Under the pieces are notes generated by a model. The model saw only the letters and a program-made list of their open reading frames with translations. It was not told the DNA's origin and did not search any database. Positions 19,164 to 27,002 of a DNA stretch of 33,545 nt are shown piece by piece. The translations under genes were made by a program, and so were the position numbers. The stretch covers positions 1 to 33,545 of the forward strand of contig JAIQEZ010000049.1 in assembly GCA_020073545.1 (NCBI GenBank), in the 5' to 3' direction. Positions within the stretch are counted from its first letter, which is position 1, and each line of letters opens with the position of its first letter. The stretch is from Terriglobia bacterium. Lineage in GTDB: Bacteria > Acidobacteriota > Terriglobia > UBA7540.

Positions 19164-20193
19164 GTGAAAGCCCTGGTTATGGAAGCCTACAATCGGCTTG
19201 AGTACAGAGACGTGGCGGAGCCTGCCATCGGCCCGAACGATTTGCTGGTGAACGTGAAGGCTTGTGGCATCTGTGGTAGCGACGTACACGGTCTGGATGG
19301 TAGTACCGGCCGCAGAATCCCCCCCGTCATCATGGGACACGAAGCCGCCGGGATTGTAACTGAGGTCGGCTCCCAGGTCCGCGGCTGGCAGCCTGGTGAG
19401 CGCGTCACTTTTGATTCAAACATCTACTGTGGAGTGTGCCGCTATTGCCGGAAGGGCATGATCAACCTGTGCGACAGCCGGCGCGTCCTGGGTGTTTCTT
19501 GTGCTGAGTTCCGCCAGGGTGGCGCCCTTGCGGAATATGTCGCGGTACCACAGCAGTGCGTTTATCGCCTGCCCGGCGCCCTGTCCTTCGAGCGCGCTGC
19601 CCTAGTAGAGCCGGTTTCGAATGCGCTCCATGCGTGTGGGTCGGCCAACCATTAGGCTGAATGGCCGTGTTGTCGTTGTGGGCGCTGGCATAATCGGTCT
19701 CCTGCTTGTGCAAGCATTACGGGCTGCTGGCTGCGCTCATATCATTGCTCTCGACGTGGTACCAAACCGACTCGATCTGGTGTGCCAGCTCGGGGCGAAC
19801 GTAGGGCTGCGGGCTGATGCCCCTGATGTCTTGAATCAAGTCCTAGAACGCCAGGACGGTGGGGCGGATCTGGTCTTTGAGGCGGTCGGCACGCCTCCTG
19901 CCTTTCAGGTTGCCGTCGAATGCGTGCGCAAAGGCGGCGGGCTCACGCAGGTTGGTAACGTCTCCCCGACAGTTGTCCTGCCCTTGCAGAGAGTTGTAAC
20001 CCGTGAATTAACGCTCTATGGTTCCTGCCAATCTTTCGGGGAGTATCCTGCCTGCCCGGACATGATGGCCCGGGGCGCCATTAATGTCGATCCCCTGATT
20101 AGCGCGGTCGCGCCGCTGGCAGATGGAGCAGCTTGGTTCGAAAAACTGCGCCAAAGGACTATGGGGTTGGTAAAGGTTATCCTCATCCCATGA
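19164..20193 (+). pseudogene. Second zinc-dependent sugar dehydrogenase, broken by a one-base frameshift
   Basis: Two overlapping frames together make one medium-chain dehydrogenase of normal size (~342 residues). The first part has CGICGSD, GHEAAG and the four structural-zinc cysteines (CGVCRYCRKGMINLC), and stops at 19655. The second begins in another frame with VGRPTIRLNG, followed by the Rossmann motif GAGIIG, and runs to VKVILIP. Removing one base near 19635 (in GCGTGTGGG) joins ALHA to VGRPTIRLNG seamlessly. The likely start is the GTG at 19164, 8 bases after AGGAG; the ATG at 19158 lies only 2 bases from it. The disruption may be a sequencing error, a recent mutation or programmed frameshifting. 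The slippery-site pattern expected for the last is not obvious. Its downstream neighbours look intact. Confidence 0.82.
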
Positions 20194-20230
20194 TACGATC
20201 CACATCTGTGTTTCTCTTTAGGAGATATCG

Positions 20231-21136
20231 ATGAAACCGAAAATTGGGTTTATCGGGCTTGGAATTATGGGCCAACATATGGCTGGGCATCTGCTGGATG
20301 CCGGCTATTCACTCACCGTGCATGACGTGAGGCCTGAAGCAGTGGAACCCTTCGTTGCCCGAGGAGCCGTGCGGGGCGCGACTTGTGCCGATGTTACTTC
20401 CCGCTCCGACGTCGTCATCTCGATGGTGCCCGACTCTCCCGACGTGGAACTGGTTGCCCTTGGTCCCGCCGGCATTGTCGAAGCGGCCCGCGCCGGTCTC
20501 ATTTACGTGGACATGAGCAGTATTGCACCTGCCACCGCCATCAAGGTGGCCACGGAGCTGGAGAAGAAAGGCGTGGAGTGTCTGGATGCGCCCGTGAGCG
20601 GCGGGGAAGTGGGAGCGAAGAACGCGAGCTTGTCCATCATGGTGGGGGGCTCGGAGAAGCTCTTCAATCAGGTTTTGCCTATTCTGCAAGTGATGGGCAA
20701 GACCATCACGTTGTGCGGAGCCAGCGGTGCCGGCCAGACGGTGAAAGCGTGTAATCAGATCCAGGTTGCGCTCAACTTCATCGGAATGGCGGAGGCGTTT
20801 GTACTGGGCGCCAAGGCTGGGGTGGATCCGGCGGTGATTCTCAAGGTGCTAAGTGGGGGATATGCTCAGACTCGGGTCATGGACGTGCGCGGGCCACGTG
20901 TGATCCAGGGTGATTTCGAGCCGGGTTTCAGAAGCCGATTTCATTACAAGGACCTCAACATCATCATGGAGACCGCCAAGCGGCTCCATGTTCCACTCCC
21001 GGCTACGGCGCTGGCCCACGAACTGTTCGCGGCGCTGCTGGCCGCGGGCCGTGGTGACTTGGATCATTCTGCCGTGATCACGATCCTGGAGGACTTTGCA
21101 CACGTGGCAGCCCGGACTCACGGGGAGAAACTATGA
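20231..21136 (+). CDS. NAD-dependent beta-hydroxyacid dehydrogenase (HIBADH/tartronate semialdehyde reductase family)
   Basis: A 301-residue enzyme of the 3-hydroxyisobutyrate / 2-hydroxy-3-oxopropionate dehydrogenase family, interconverting beta-hydroxyacids and the matching semialdehydes. The ATG at 20231 follows TAGGAG. The nucleotide motif GFIGLGIMG is at 6-14; an Asp at the end of the second strand (VHDVRPEA) suggests NAD rather than NADP. The substrate-binding DAPVSGGEVGA is at 119-129 and the catalytic lysine is Lys172 in GQTVKACNQ. Its stop overlaps the next start by ATGA, so it is translationally coupled to the transketolase pair and probably acts on a C3 intermediate such as tartronate semialdehyde, or on a related product. 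Sulfolactaldehyde reductases belong to the same family, so that role cannot be excluded. Confidence 0.88.
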   Translation: MKPKIGFIGLGIMGQHMAGHLLDAGYSLTVHDVRPEAVEPFVARGAVRGATCADVTSRSDVVISMVPDSPDVELVALGPAGIVEAARAGLIYVDMSSIAPATAIKVATELEKKGVECLDAPVSGGEVGAKNASLSIMVGGSEKLFNQVLPILQVMGKTITLCGASGAGQTVKACNQIQVALNFIGMAEAFVLGAKAGVDPAVILKVLSGGYAQTRVMDVRGPRVIQGDFEPGFRSRFHYKDLNIIMETAKRLHVPLPATALAHELFAALLAAGRGDLDHSAVITILEDFAHVAARTHGEKL

Positions 21137-21978
21137 CTTCTCAATCTCAGATCAATGCTTTACGCCGCCAGGCGGCGGAGTTGCGGTGGCGCATTGTAGG
21201 TATGATGGGCCCGAACAAAGCCCACCACTTTGGGGGTTCGCTTTCCGCGGCCGACATCGTCACGGCCCTCTACTTTTACAGGATGCGATACGACCCCGCC
21301 AACCCGACGTGGCCCGATCGGGACCGCTTCGTCATGAGCAAAGGGCACTCTGTGCCCGCCCAATACGCGGCCCTGGCCATGTTGGGAGTCTTCCCTTTAG
21401 AGGAATTGGCCACTCTAAAATACCTCGGCAGCCGGTTGCAGGGACACCCAGCCATGCACTATACCCCAGGGATTGAGGCGTGTACCGGCGCTCTTGGGGA
21501 AGGACTTTCCTTCGCGAATGGTGTGGCCCTAGCCGCCCGGGTGCAAAAGAAGTCTTATCGCGTGTACTGCCTGCTGGGTGATGGTGAACTGCACGAGGGG
21601 CAAGTGTGGGAAGCAGCGATGACCTCAGTCAAGCAGTGCCTGGGAAACCTGGTGGCAATCATCGATCGCAACCGGCTGAAGGCCATGGATGCAACTGAGT
21701 GCGGCAAGATTTTGGATCCCCTGGCGCCACGCTGGGCCAGCATCGGCTGGGCCGTCAAGGAGGTCGACGGGCACGACATGGCAGCCCTGTGCGACGCCCT
21801 GGACTGGGCCGACGGGCAGGTTGACCAGCCTTCAATGATTATCGCCAACACCGTGAAGGGGAAAGGTGTGTCCTTTATGGCGGGGCAGGCAGGCTTCCAC
21901 AACGCCCCTATCACAGAGGAACAGTACCGCCAGGCAGTGGCGGAACTGGAATTGGCAATGAAGGAGCAAGCTCAATGA
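21133..21978 (+). CDS. Split transketolase, N-terminal (thiamine-diphosphate binding) subunit
   Basis: A 281-residue protein matching the N-terminal half of transketolase, which binds the diphosphate and magnesium of ThDP. The signature GDGELHEGQVWEAAM with its following IIDRNRL loop is present, as are the phosphate-end histidines of SKGHSVPAQ and LQGHPA. The gene overlaps the preceding dehydrogenase by 4 bases (ATGA) and the C-terminal subunit gene by 4 bases (ATGA). Classical transketolase is a single ~660-residue chain; split pairs occur in archaea and in many catabolic operons acting on unusual sugars, for example apulose-4-phosphate and 6-deoxy-6-sulfofructose transketolases. Being coupled to dehydrogenases rather than pentose-phosphate genes suggests a dedicated catabolic role. 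Confidence 0.92.
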   Translation: MTSQSQINALRRQAAELRWRIVGMMGPNKAHHFGGSLSAADIVTALYFYRMRYDPANPTWPDRDRFVMSKGHSVPAQYAALAMLGVFPLEELATLKYLGSRLQGHPAMHYTPGIEACTGALGEGLSFANGVALAARVQKKSYRVYCLLGDGELHEGQVWEAAMTSVKQCLGNLVAIIDRNRLKAMDATECGKILDPLAPRWASIGWAVKEVDGHDMAALCDALDWADGQVDQPSMIIANTVKGKGVSFMAGQAGFHNAPITEEQYRQAVAELELAMKEQAQ

Positions 21979-22919
21979 GAGACTCGACGGAGACACGCTT
22001 CGCTTACGGCGAGGCCTTGCTGGAGTTGGGCAAGCGGAGGCCGGAAGTTGTCGTCCTGGATGCGGACCTGTACAGGTCCACCCGCACGGTCGTATTTCGG
22101 GATGCCTTTCCCCATCGTTTCTTCGATGTGGGCATCTCGGAGGCCGACATGGTGAGCACGGCCGCGGGCATGGCGGCATGTGGTCTCATTCCTTACTGCA
22201 ACAGCTTTGCCATGTTCATTACGGGCATCTGCTACATGCCCATCCGCACGCAGATTGCCTACCCGTCGCTGCCGGTCAAGTTGGTCGGCTCCAGCTACGG
22301 CCTGACCCAGGGACCGGACGGCGCCAGCCACCAATCGCTGGAAGATATTGCACTTATGCGTGGCCTGCCTAACATGATCGTTGTTTCACCGGCCGATGAT
22401 ATCGAGACGCGGCAAGCGACCTTTGCTTTGGCCGATTGGCCCGGGCCTGCCTACATGCGGCTGGGGCGTTACCCAACCCCGCCTGTATTCGACGCCGACT
22501 ATCAGTTTGTGATTGGCAAAGCCAAGTGGCTGCGCGAGGGGAAGGAGGTAGTGGTCTTCGCCTCTGGCCACACCGTAGCGAAGGCCTTAGCCGCGGCAGA
22601 AGCTCTCGCTCAGGACGGCGTAGAAGCAGGCGTCGTCAACGTGTCGACGATCAAACCCCTAGATGAAGCCCTGATCAAAGAGGCAGCAGCCCAGGCTGCC
22701 CTGGCGGTGACGGTCGAGGAGCACAGCATAATTGGAGGGCTGGGCAGCGCGGTGGCTGAGTGTCTGGCCGAGACTCGTCCGGCAGCTCCGCTGCTGCGAT
22801 TGGGTGTACGTGATTGCTTTGGTGAATCAGGACTTGCGGATGAATTAATGGAAAAACACGGGCTGCAACCGAAAGGCATCCGTGCGAGCATCATCCAGAG
22901 GTTAGCTCTCTTGTCATAA
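21975..22919 (+). CDS. Split transketolase, C-terminal (pyrimidine-binding and ligand) subunit
   Basis: A 314-residue partner of the preceding gene. It contains the pyrimidine-binding domain with the catalytic activator glutamate in FFDVGISEADMVSTAAGMA (about residues 50-68), the aromatic/hydrophobic IPYCNSFAMFIT pocket, and TQGPDGASHQSLEDIALMRGLP, the conserved loop of transketolases. The C-terminal transketolase domain runs from about residue 180 (VVVFASGHTVAKAL) to the end. Length and order match the C-terminal half of standard transketolase. It begins inside the last codons of the N-terminal subunit (ATGA overlap), fitting a 1:1 heteromer. It is the last gene of the plus-strand operon; the next gene is convergent with its stop at 23088, and I see no strong terminator in the 168-base gap. 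Confidence 0.92.
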   Translation: MRDSTETRFAYGEALLELGKRRPEVVVLDADLYRSTRTVVFRDAFPHRFFDVGISEADMVSTAAGMAACGLIPYCNSFAMFITGICYMPIRTQIAYPSLPVKLVGSSYGLTQGPDGASHQSLEDIALMRGLPNMIVVSPADDIETRQATFALADWPGPAYMRLGRYPTPPVFDADYQFVIGKAKWLREGKEVVVFASGHTVAKALAAAEALAQDGVEAGVVNVSTIKPLDEALIKEAAAQAALAVTVEEHSIIGGLGSAVAECLAETRPAAPLLRLGVRDCFGESGLADELMEKHGLQPKGIRASIIQRLALLS

Positions 22920-23087
22920 GCTATATCCTTGTACCCTCAATTGAGGCAAGCTCAAATCGCCCTCGTCCCCGTCCGCCAGCCAGTGACGCGCAACATTACA
23001 TTCGACACCTTCGCCTGGCCGCAGTCATTCAGACTAATCCCAAGAATCGAAGGGTTTAGCAAGTCCATGAGGCCGTGCGCAGGGGCA

Positions 23088-23783
23088 TCATGCCTCTGCA
23101 CATGGCCAGTAATTAGCGTAGTCGGTCACGAGCAGATGCAATGGCTTCTCATCTTCCTCGATCTCTGAGAAGCGCCCTACTCGGCCGTAAAAGCGGTTGT
23201 CAGACCTGTCGTCATTCACTAGTGAGACCTCGCCTACCAGAACACGCTTCCCAACGCCCCAGAACTCGTGGTAGAGACGTGAGGGGAGAGTTATGCTCTC
23301 CCCCGGTTTCAGGAGCATTGTTTCGCCCGCCTTCACGACGCGGCTCACACCATCAACGCTTGCTGTTATTTCATTCTCAGCCAAACCCTCGTCTTGGGTC
23401 GAACTGTAAAGGCGGATCGCCAGTCGACCTCCGCCGCGGTTGATGATGTCTTCCACCTTGTTGAAATGGAAATGCATCGGTGTCACTTGGTCTACATCAA
23501 CAATCATCAGCTTCTCGCAATAGAGTTTCCCCTTTTTAGTTCTCAACTCTTCGAGGCTCCCGTTGCGAAGGGTAAAAAGTAATAAACCGCATTTCCTGTA
23601 ATTTCCCTGCCCAAAGTCGGTGATGTCCCAGCCTAATTGATTCTCTACGATGTCGCGTGCCTCTTCACCCTTGGTCGACCAGTCTTGTGGTGTCCAATAG
23701 GCAAAGGGAGGCAGGTAATACCCCCTTTGTCGAATAAACCGGCCAGCATCGCGGATGATGCCATTGATCTCTGAGCGGTTCAC
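23088..23783 (-). CDS. D-lyxose isomerase-family cupin sugar isomerase
   Basis: A 231-residue metal-dependent cupin of the D-lyxose ketol-isomerase family (PF07385), which interconverts D-lyxose/D-xylulose and D-mannose/D-fructose in characterised members. The start is the GTG at 23783: GGAGG at 23789-23793 leaves a 5-base spacer, while the longer open frame has no site. The metal ligands expected for the family are visible as His104 and His106 (PMHFHFNKVEDII), Glu111 and His172 (LYHEFWG). The length is exactly that of known members. It is convergent with the transketolase operon and is followed in the same direction by no close gene; the sugar porter at 24096-25418 lies upstream with a 312-base gap. 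The product ketose would be a transketolase substrate once phosphorylated, but no kinase is encoded nearby. The true substrate may be another pentose. Confidence 0.83.
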   Translation of the reverse strand: MNRSEINGIIRDAGRFIRQRGYYLPPFAYWTPQDWSTKGEEARDIVENQLGWDITDFGQGNYRKCGLLLFTLRNGSLEELRTKKGKLYCEKLMIVDVDQVTPMHFHFNKVEDIINRGGGRLAIRLYSSTQDEGLAENEITASVDGVSRVVKAGETMLLKPGESITLPSRLYHEFWGVGKRVLVGEVSLVNDDRSDNRFYGRVGRFSEIEEDEKPLHLLVTDYANYWPCAEA

Positions 23784-24095
23784 TTTGTCCTCCTCATGAC
23801 TGCCGGAGATTAGCCAACTCACTCGTACGGTCTCACTCAGCCCGATGTGGCCCGCCTTGCCTGAACGGCTCGCCACAAGAACCCCGACACAATTGGCGAA
23901 GTCACCGACTTACCTCGGCGGCGCGAGCCGTTCATGACGCCGTGCGCGAACGGCCATGTGCATGCGTCGCTGGATCATGCAGTGTCGGCCACCTGCGTCG
24001 GGTATCCGTCAACCTCTACATATCCCTCGTCCGTCAAGAGCGCATACCCCCGGGCTCCACGGTTAGCCACACGCTTTCGCGCTATAGGGTTCGGC
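23784..24095. other. Gap between sugar porter and lyxose isomerase genes
   Basis: About 310 bases without a called gene. It contains the GGAGG site of the isomerase and presumably its promoter. A minus-strand frame ends with GYVEVDGYPTQVADTA near 23975, which reads like protein, but it has no start, no recognisable family and is short; I treat it as noise or a remnant. Confidence 0.3.
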
Positions 24096-25418
24096 TCAAG
24101 CGATGCCCAACTTCCTCTGCATTTCCTCCAGGGACGCGCCCTTGGTTTCCGGATACAAGAAGAGAACCACAAAGAACTGGACCGCCATCATGAGCGAGAA
24201 AAATACGAAGGGGTATGCCCCGGAGGAGACAGCCATCAGAGGAAATATCCCGGAAATAAGCGCATTCATGAACCAGTGCGAAAAACTGCCCAGGCTCTGG
24301 CCCTTAGCCCTCACGCGAGTGGGGAAGACTTCGCTGATGTACACCCAGATGACGGCACCCTGCGAAAACGCGAAGAACGCGATGTAGCCGATCAACAGCC
24401 ACACCAGGAGGTTCTCGTGCCGCGTTGTGAGAAAGATCGCGGCAACCCCGGCGAGGCACACGGCAGTGCCAATAGACCCGACCAGCAGCAGCATCTTGCG
24501 ACCAAGTCGGTCGATCGCCGACATGGCGAGGATGGTAAACACAAGGAACGTTGCGCCCACGGCCACGGCCTGGATGTCCCCGGACACTTTGCTGAAACCG
24601 GCGCGTGCAAAGATGTCGTTCAAATAGTAAAGAATCGCGTTGATTCCAGAAAGTTGATTGAACACGCCGATGGAAACCGCCAACAAGATCGACTTCCGGT
24701 ACTTCCAAGAGAACAACCGTTCCTTCACATGCCACACCTCGATGGACTCAACAATTTCCCGCAGCTCGGCTTCAGAATTCTCCTCCCCAGTCATTTGGAG
24801 AACTTGTCTCGCTTCCTCCACGCGGCCCTTCTTTACCAGCCACCGCGGACTTCGCGGGATGCCAAAGAGCATCAGGAAAAAGAGAATTGCAGGGATTGCC
24901 GAAACGCCCAGTTTCCACCGCCACTCAAGATTTCCGAAATGCATCAGCCCGATCACGTAGTTGGAGAAATAGGCCAGCAGAATGCCCAGGACTACATTGA
25001 TCTGAAAGAAACCGACCAACCGACCACGCCACTTCGCAGGTGCGATTTCCGCAATGTACATCGGCCCCAGCACTGAGGAGCCGCCGATCCCAAGCCCTCC
25101 CACGAAACGAAACCACACCAGCGATTCCCAATTCCGCGCAAAAGCGCACCCCAGGGCTGAAACGAGATAAAGCACGGCCGTCGCACGCAGGCTGTCCCGG
25201 CGACCATACCGGTCGCCGGGGATTCCCGCCAACATTGCTCCCAGCACCGTTCCCCAAAGTGCACTCGCGACCGTCACCCCCAGTGACCCAGGCGAGAGGT
25301 TGAACGTCCTGCTCAGGGCATGGGTCGTCCCGGCAATCACAGCCGTGTCGAATCCGAAAAGGAGGCCACCCAAGGCTGCGACCACCGTGCTCTTCATCAG
25401 ATATGAGCTTAGCTTCAT
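24096..25418 (-). CDS. MFS sugar porter (sugar:H+ symporter)
   Basis: A 440-residue major facilitator superfamily transporter of the sugar porter subfamily, an inner-membrane protein with twelve predicted helices that imports a monosaccharide, usually with protons. Subfamily signatures are present in order: FGFDTAVIAGT in helix 1, GDRYGRR in the loop after helix 2, RFVGGLGIGGSSVLGPMYIAEIAPAKWRG around helix 4-5, a PRSPRWLVKKGR motif ahead of the cytoplasmic loop, the QLSGINAILYYLNDIF sugar-binding stretch in helix 7, DRLGRK between helices 8 and 9, and PETKG at the end of helix 12. All point to a functional transporter. The xylose/arabinose/glucose choice cannot be read from sequence. It probably supplies the intracellular sugar enzymes encoded next to it. 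Confidence 0.93.
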   Translation of the reverse strand: MKLSSYLMKSTVVAALGGLLFGFDTAVIAGTTHALSRTFNLSPGSLGVTVASALWGTVLGAMLAGIPGDRYGRRDSLRATAVLYLVSALGCAFARNWESLVWFRFVGGLGIGGSSVLGPMYIAEIAPAKWRGRLVGFFQINVVLGILLAYFSNYVIGLMHFGNLEWRWKLGVSAIPAILFFLMLFGIPRSPRWLVKKGRVEEARQVLQMTGEENSEAELREIVESIEVWHVKERLFSWKYRKSILLAVSIGVFNQLSGINAILYYLNDIFARAGFSKVSGDIQAVAVGATFLVFTILAMSAIDRLGRKMLLLVGSIGTAVCLAGVAAIFLTTRHENLLVWLLIGYIAFFAFSQGAVIWVYISEVFPTRVRAKGQSLGSFSHWFMNALISGIFPLMAVSSGAYPFVFFSLMMAVQFFVVLFLYPETKGASLEEMQRKLGIA

Positions 25419-25439
25419 GATGCCCCCAAGAATGGAATA

Positions 25440-25523
25440 TCATCGCATGCGCACTGGTCCAAGAGTAATGCCGCGCTTGAGCACGAATCCGTGGATCTCA
25501 TTGATCACGGCAGTGCGGAGCGG
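25440..25523 (-). pseudogene. Possible IS110-type transposase remnant
   Basis: In the 195-base gap between the porter and the aldo/keto reductase, a short minus-strand frame reads RTAVINEIHGFVLKRGITLG and ends at a stop at 25440. The RTxLIN-I-G-L-E-GI spacing resembles the middle of IS110-family transposases. It has stops on both sides and is only 27 codons long, so this is a weak call. Confidence 0.25.
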
Positions 25524-25613
25524 CTACTGCCCTCATGATGGCAGTTTTGAGTTACGCATCCATGGTTTGCACGCCAGTCGCTTTTCGCGAATCAACGCGG
25601 AATGTTTCAGTTT

Positions 25614-26546
25614 TCAGGCTTTCTTTTTCCAGTACTCCATCGTGGGTCCGCTATACACTCCGAGGCCAACGACGGCCCTCTTCCGGACGTCCGCACTCTC
25701 TTCCGGAGTCATCTTCCTGAGTTTCTGGACAGCCCAGATATTGTCTTCCATCTGTCCCACCGTGCCGGCGCCGCAGATGGCCACGTGCACGCCCGGCTGG
25801 CCCAGTGCGTACCGAAGGCATTCGGTGGGGCTAAGAGATCTCAGCAAGTACGCCTTGCCGAAAACTTTGATGGCCTGGATGCCCACGCCGCGTTCGATCG
25901 CCACGGGCAGAGCCGTCTCCTCGAAGCTCAGATAAGCACGGTCCGCCGCGTGGACTGGCATCATCACCGTGTCCCACTTGTCGTACGCCTTCAGCAGCGC
26001 CGCGTGTACCGCGGGATCGTAATGGCCGGTAAACCCAATAAAGCGGCATTTGCCGGCCTTCTTTGCCGCCTCGAACGCCTCCATTGCACCGCCAGGAGCC
26101 AGGATCTTGTCAATGTCATCCCGGGTCTGCACTGCGTGCACCTGCCAGAGGTCGACATAATCGGTCTTCAGTAGACGGAAGGAGGTCTCCAACTCCTGCT
26201 CTGCTTCCTTCGCCGTGCGCTTTATGGTCTTGGTTGTGAGAAAGACGTTCTTTCGGATGCCCTGCAGACCGATGCCGTAAGCTTCTTCGGCACGCCCGTC
26301 CCAGTAAAGCCGCGAGCAATCGAAATAGGTCAGGCCCAGCTCATGTATCCGGCGGACGTGCTCCGCCGCTGACTGAACATCCGGATGGAGGTCCATCCGG
26401 GCTCCGCCCTGTGCAATGACGCTTACCTTAACGCCCGTCTTGCCGAACGTGGTGGTGGGAATGTCGCCCGCCTTCACTTTCTCGGGTGCCGCAAATGCGG
26501 CGCTGACAGCCGCCAGTGCGCCGCCTACAAACGACCGTCTATTCAT
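25614..26546 (-). CDS. Tat-exported aldo/keto reductase
   Basis: A 310-residue NAD(P)H-dependent aldo/keto reductase. It begins with MNRRSFVGGALAAVSAAFA, a twin-arginine-like signal (RRSF followed by a hydrophobic stretch), so it is probably exported folded with its cofactor, as in several oxidoreductases of soil bacteria. The AKR fold follows from about residue 30: FDCSRLYWDG with the catalytic Asp/Tyr, TTKTIK with the Lys, and DLWQVHAV with the His complete the tetrad. The C-terminal part has the VAICGAGTVGQMEDN cofactor-binding segment. GGAGG about 6 bases upstream supports the ATG at 26546. It is the last gene of the six-gene redox cluster, 93 bases after the carboxymuconolactone decarboxylase-like gene. 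The substrate is unknown. Confidence 0.87.
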   Translation of the reverse strand: MNRRSFVGGALAAVSAAFAAPEKVKAGDIPTTTFGKTGVKVSVIAQGGARMDLHPDVQSAAEHVRRIHELGLTYFDCSRLYWDGRAEEAYGIGLQGIRKNVFLTTKTIKRTAKEAEQELETSFRLLKTDYVDLWQVHAVQTRDDIDKILAPGGAMEAFEAAKKAGKCRFIGFTGHYDPAVHAALLKAYDKWDTVMMPVHAADRAYLSFEETALPVAIERGVGIQAIKVFGKAYLLRSLSPTECLRYALGQPGVHVAICGAGTVGQMEDNIWAVQKLRKMTPEESADVRKRAVVGLGVYSGPTMEYWKKKA

Positions 26547-26639
26547 GGAGTCCTCCCGCTTTCTGAATTCCTGCAGTTAGTGGTTAGCAAGCGGTTGTCT
26601 CGCGCTTGTAAGCGGGAGACGCAGCTTTGCCGTTGATCT

Positions 26640-26960
26640 TCACGCCTTCGAGAACACCTCTTTTGCGATCATGATGGCGCTCATTGCATTGGGCCAACCT
26701 GAATAGAACGCCAGATGCGTGATTACCTCGATTAATTCTTCCTTCCTAACTCCATTCTCCACGGCTTTACTCAGATGAAACCGCAACTGATCCGGACGGT
26801 TCAAAGCAATCAGCGCTGCCACCGTTGCGAGACTACGGTCACGCTTGGAAAGCTCCGTGCGCTCCCAGACTTCGCCGAAAAGCACACGATCGGTCAGATC
26901 GACCAGCTTGGGCGCGAAGTCACCAATCATCTTCTGGGCTGCTGTAGGCTCTTTACTCAT
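26640..26960 (-). CDS. Carboxymuconolactone decarboxylase-family protein
   Basis: A 106-residue all-alpha protein of the CMD/AhpD-like family (PF02627). The start at 26960 is chosen because AGGAG precedes it by 8 bases; a longer frame adds six residues. The core TELSKRDRSLATVAALIALNRPDQLRFHLSKAVENGV and the following EELIEVITHLAFYSGWP are the signature helices. The AhpD CxxC redox pair is missing, so it is more like the gamma-carboxymuconolactone decarboxylase and small-protein branch than a peroxiredoxin partner. Such proteins are often encoded beside aldo/keto reductases and quinone oxidoreductases in inducible detoxification clusters, as here. The exact reaction is unknown. Confidence 0.85.
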   Translation of the reverse strand: MSKEPTAAQKMIGDFAPKLVDLTDRVLFGEVWERTELSKRDRSLATVAALIALNRPDQLRFHLSKAVENGVRKEELIEVITHLAFYSGWPNAMSAIMIAKEVFSKA

Positions 26961-27002
26961 GCTTATCACTCCTTCCAAATACGATCACTCGGACACCCTG
27001 CG

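Noticed and set aside
23080-23110. Imperfect hairpin at the 3' end of the lyxose isomerase gene
   Set aside because: The stem has mismatches, overlaps the coding end and has no T-run, so I do not call it a terminator.
23934-25076. 380-codon plus-strand frame opposite the sugar porter
   Set aside because: Histidine- and arginine-rich antisense translation of a clear membrane transporter gene.
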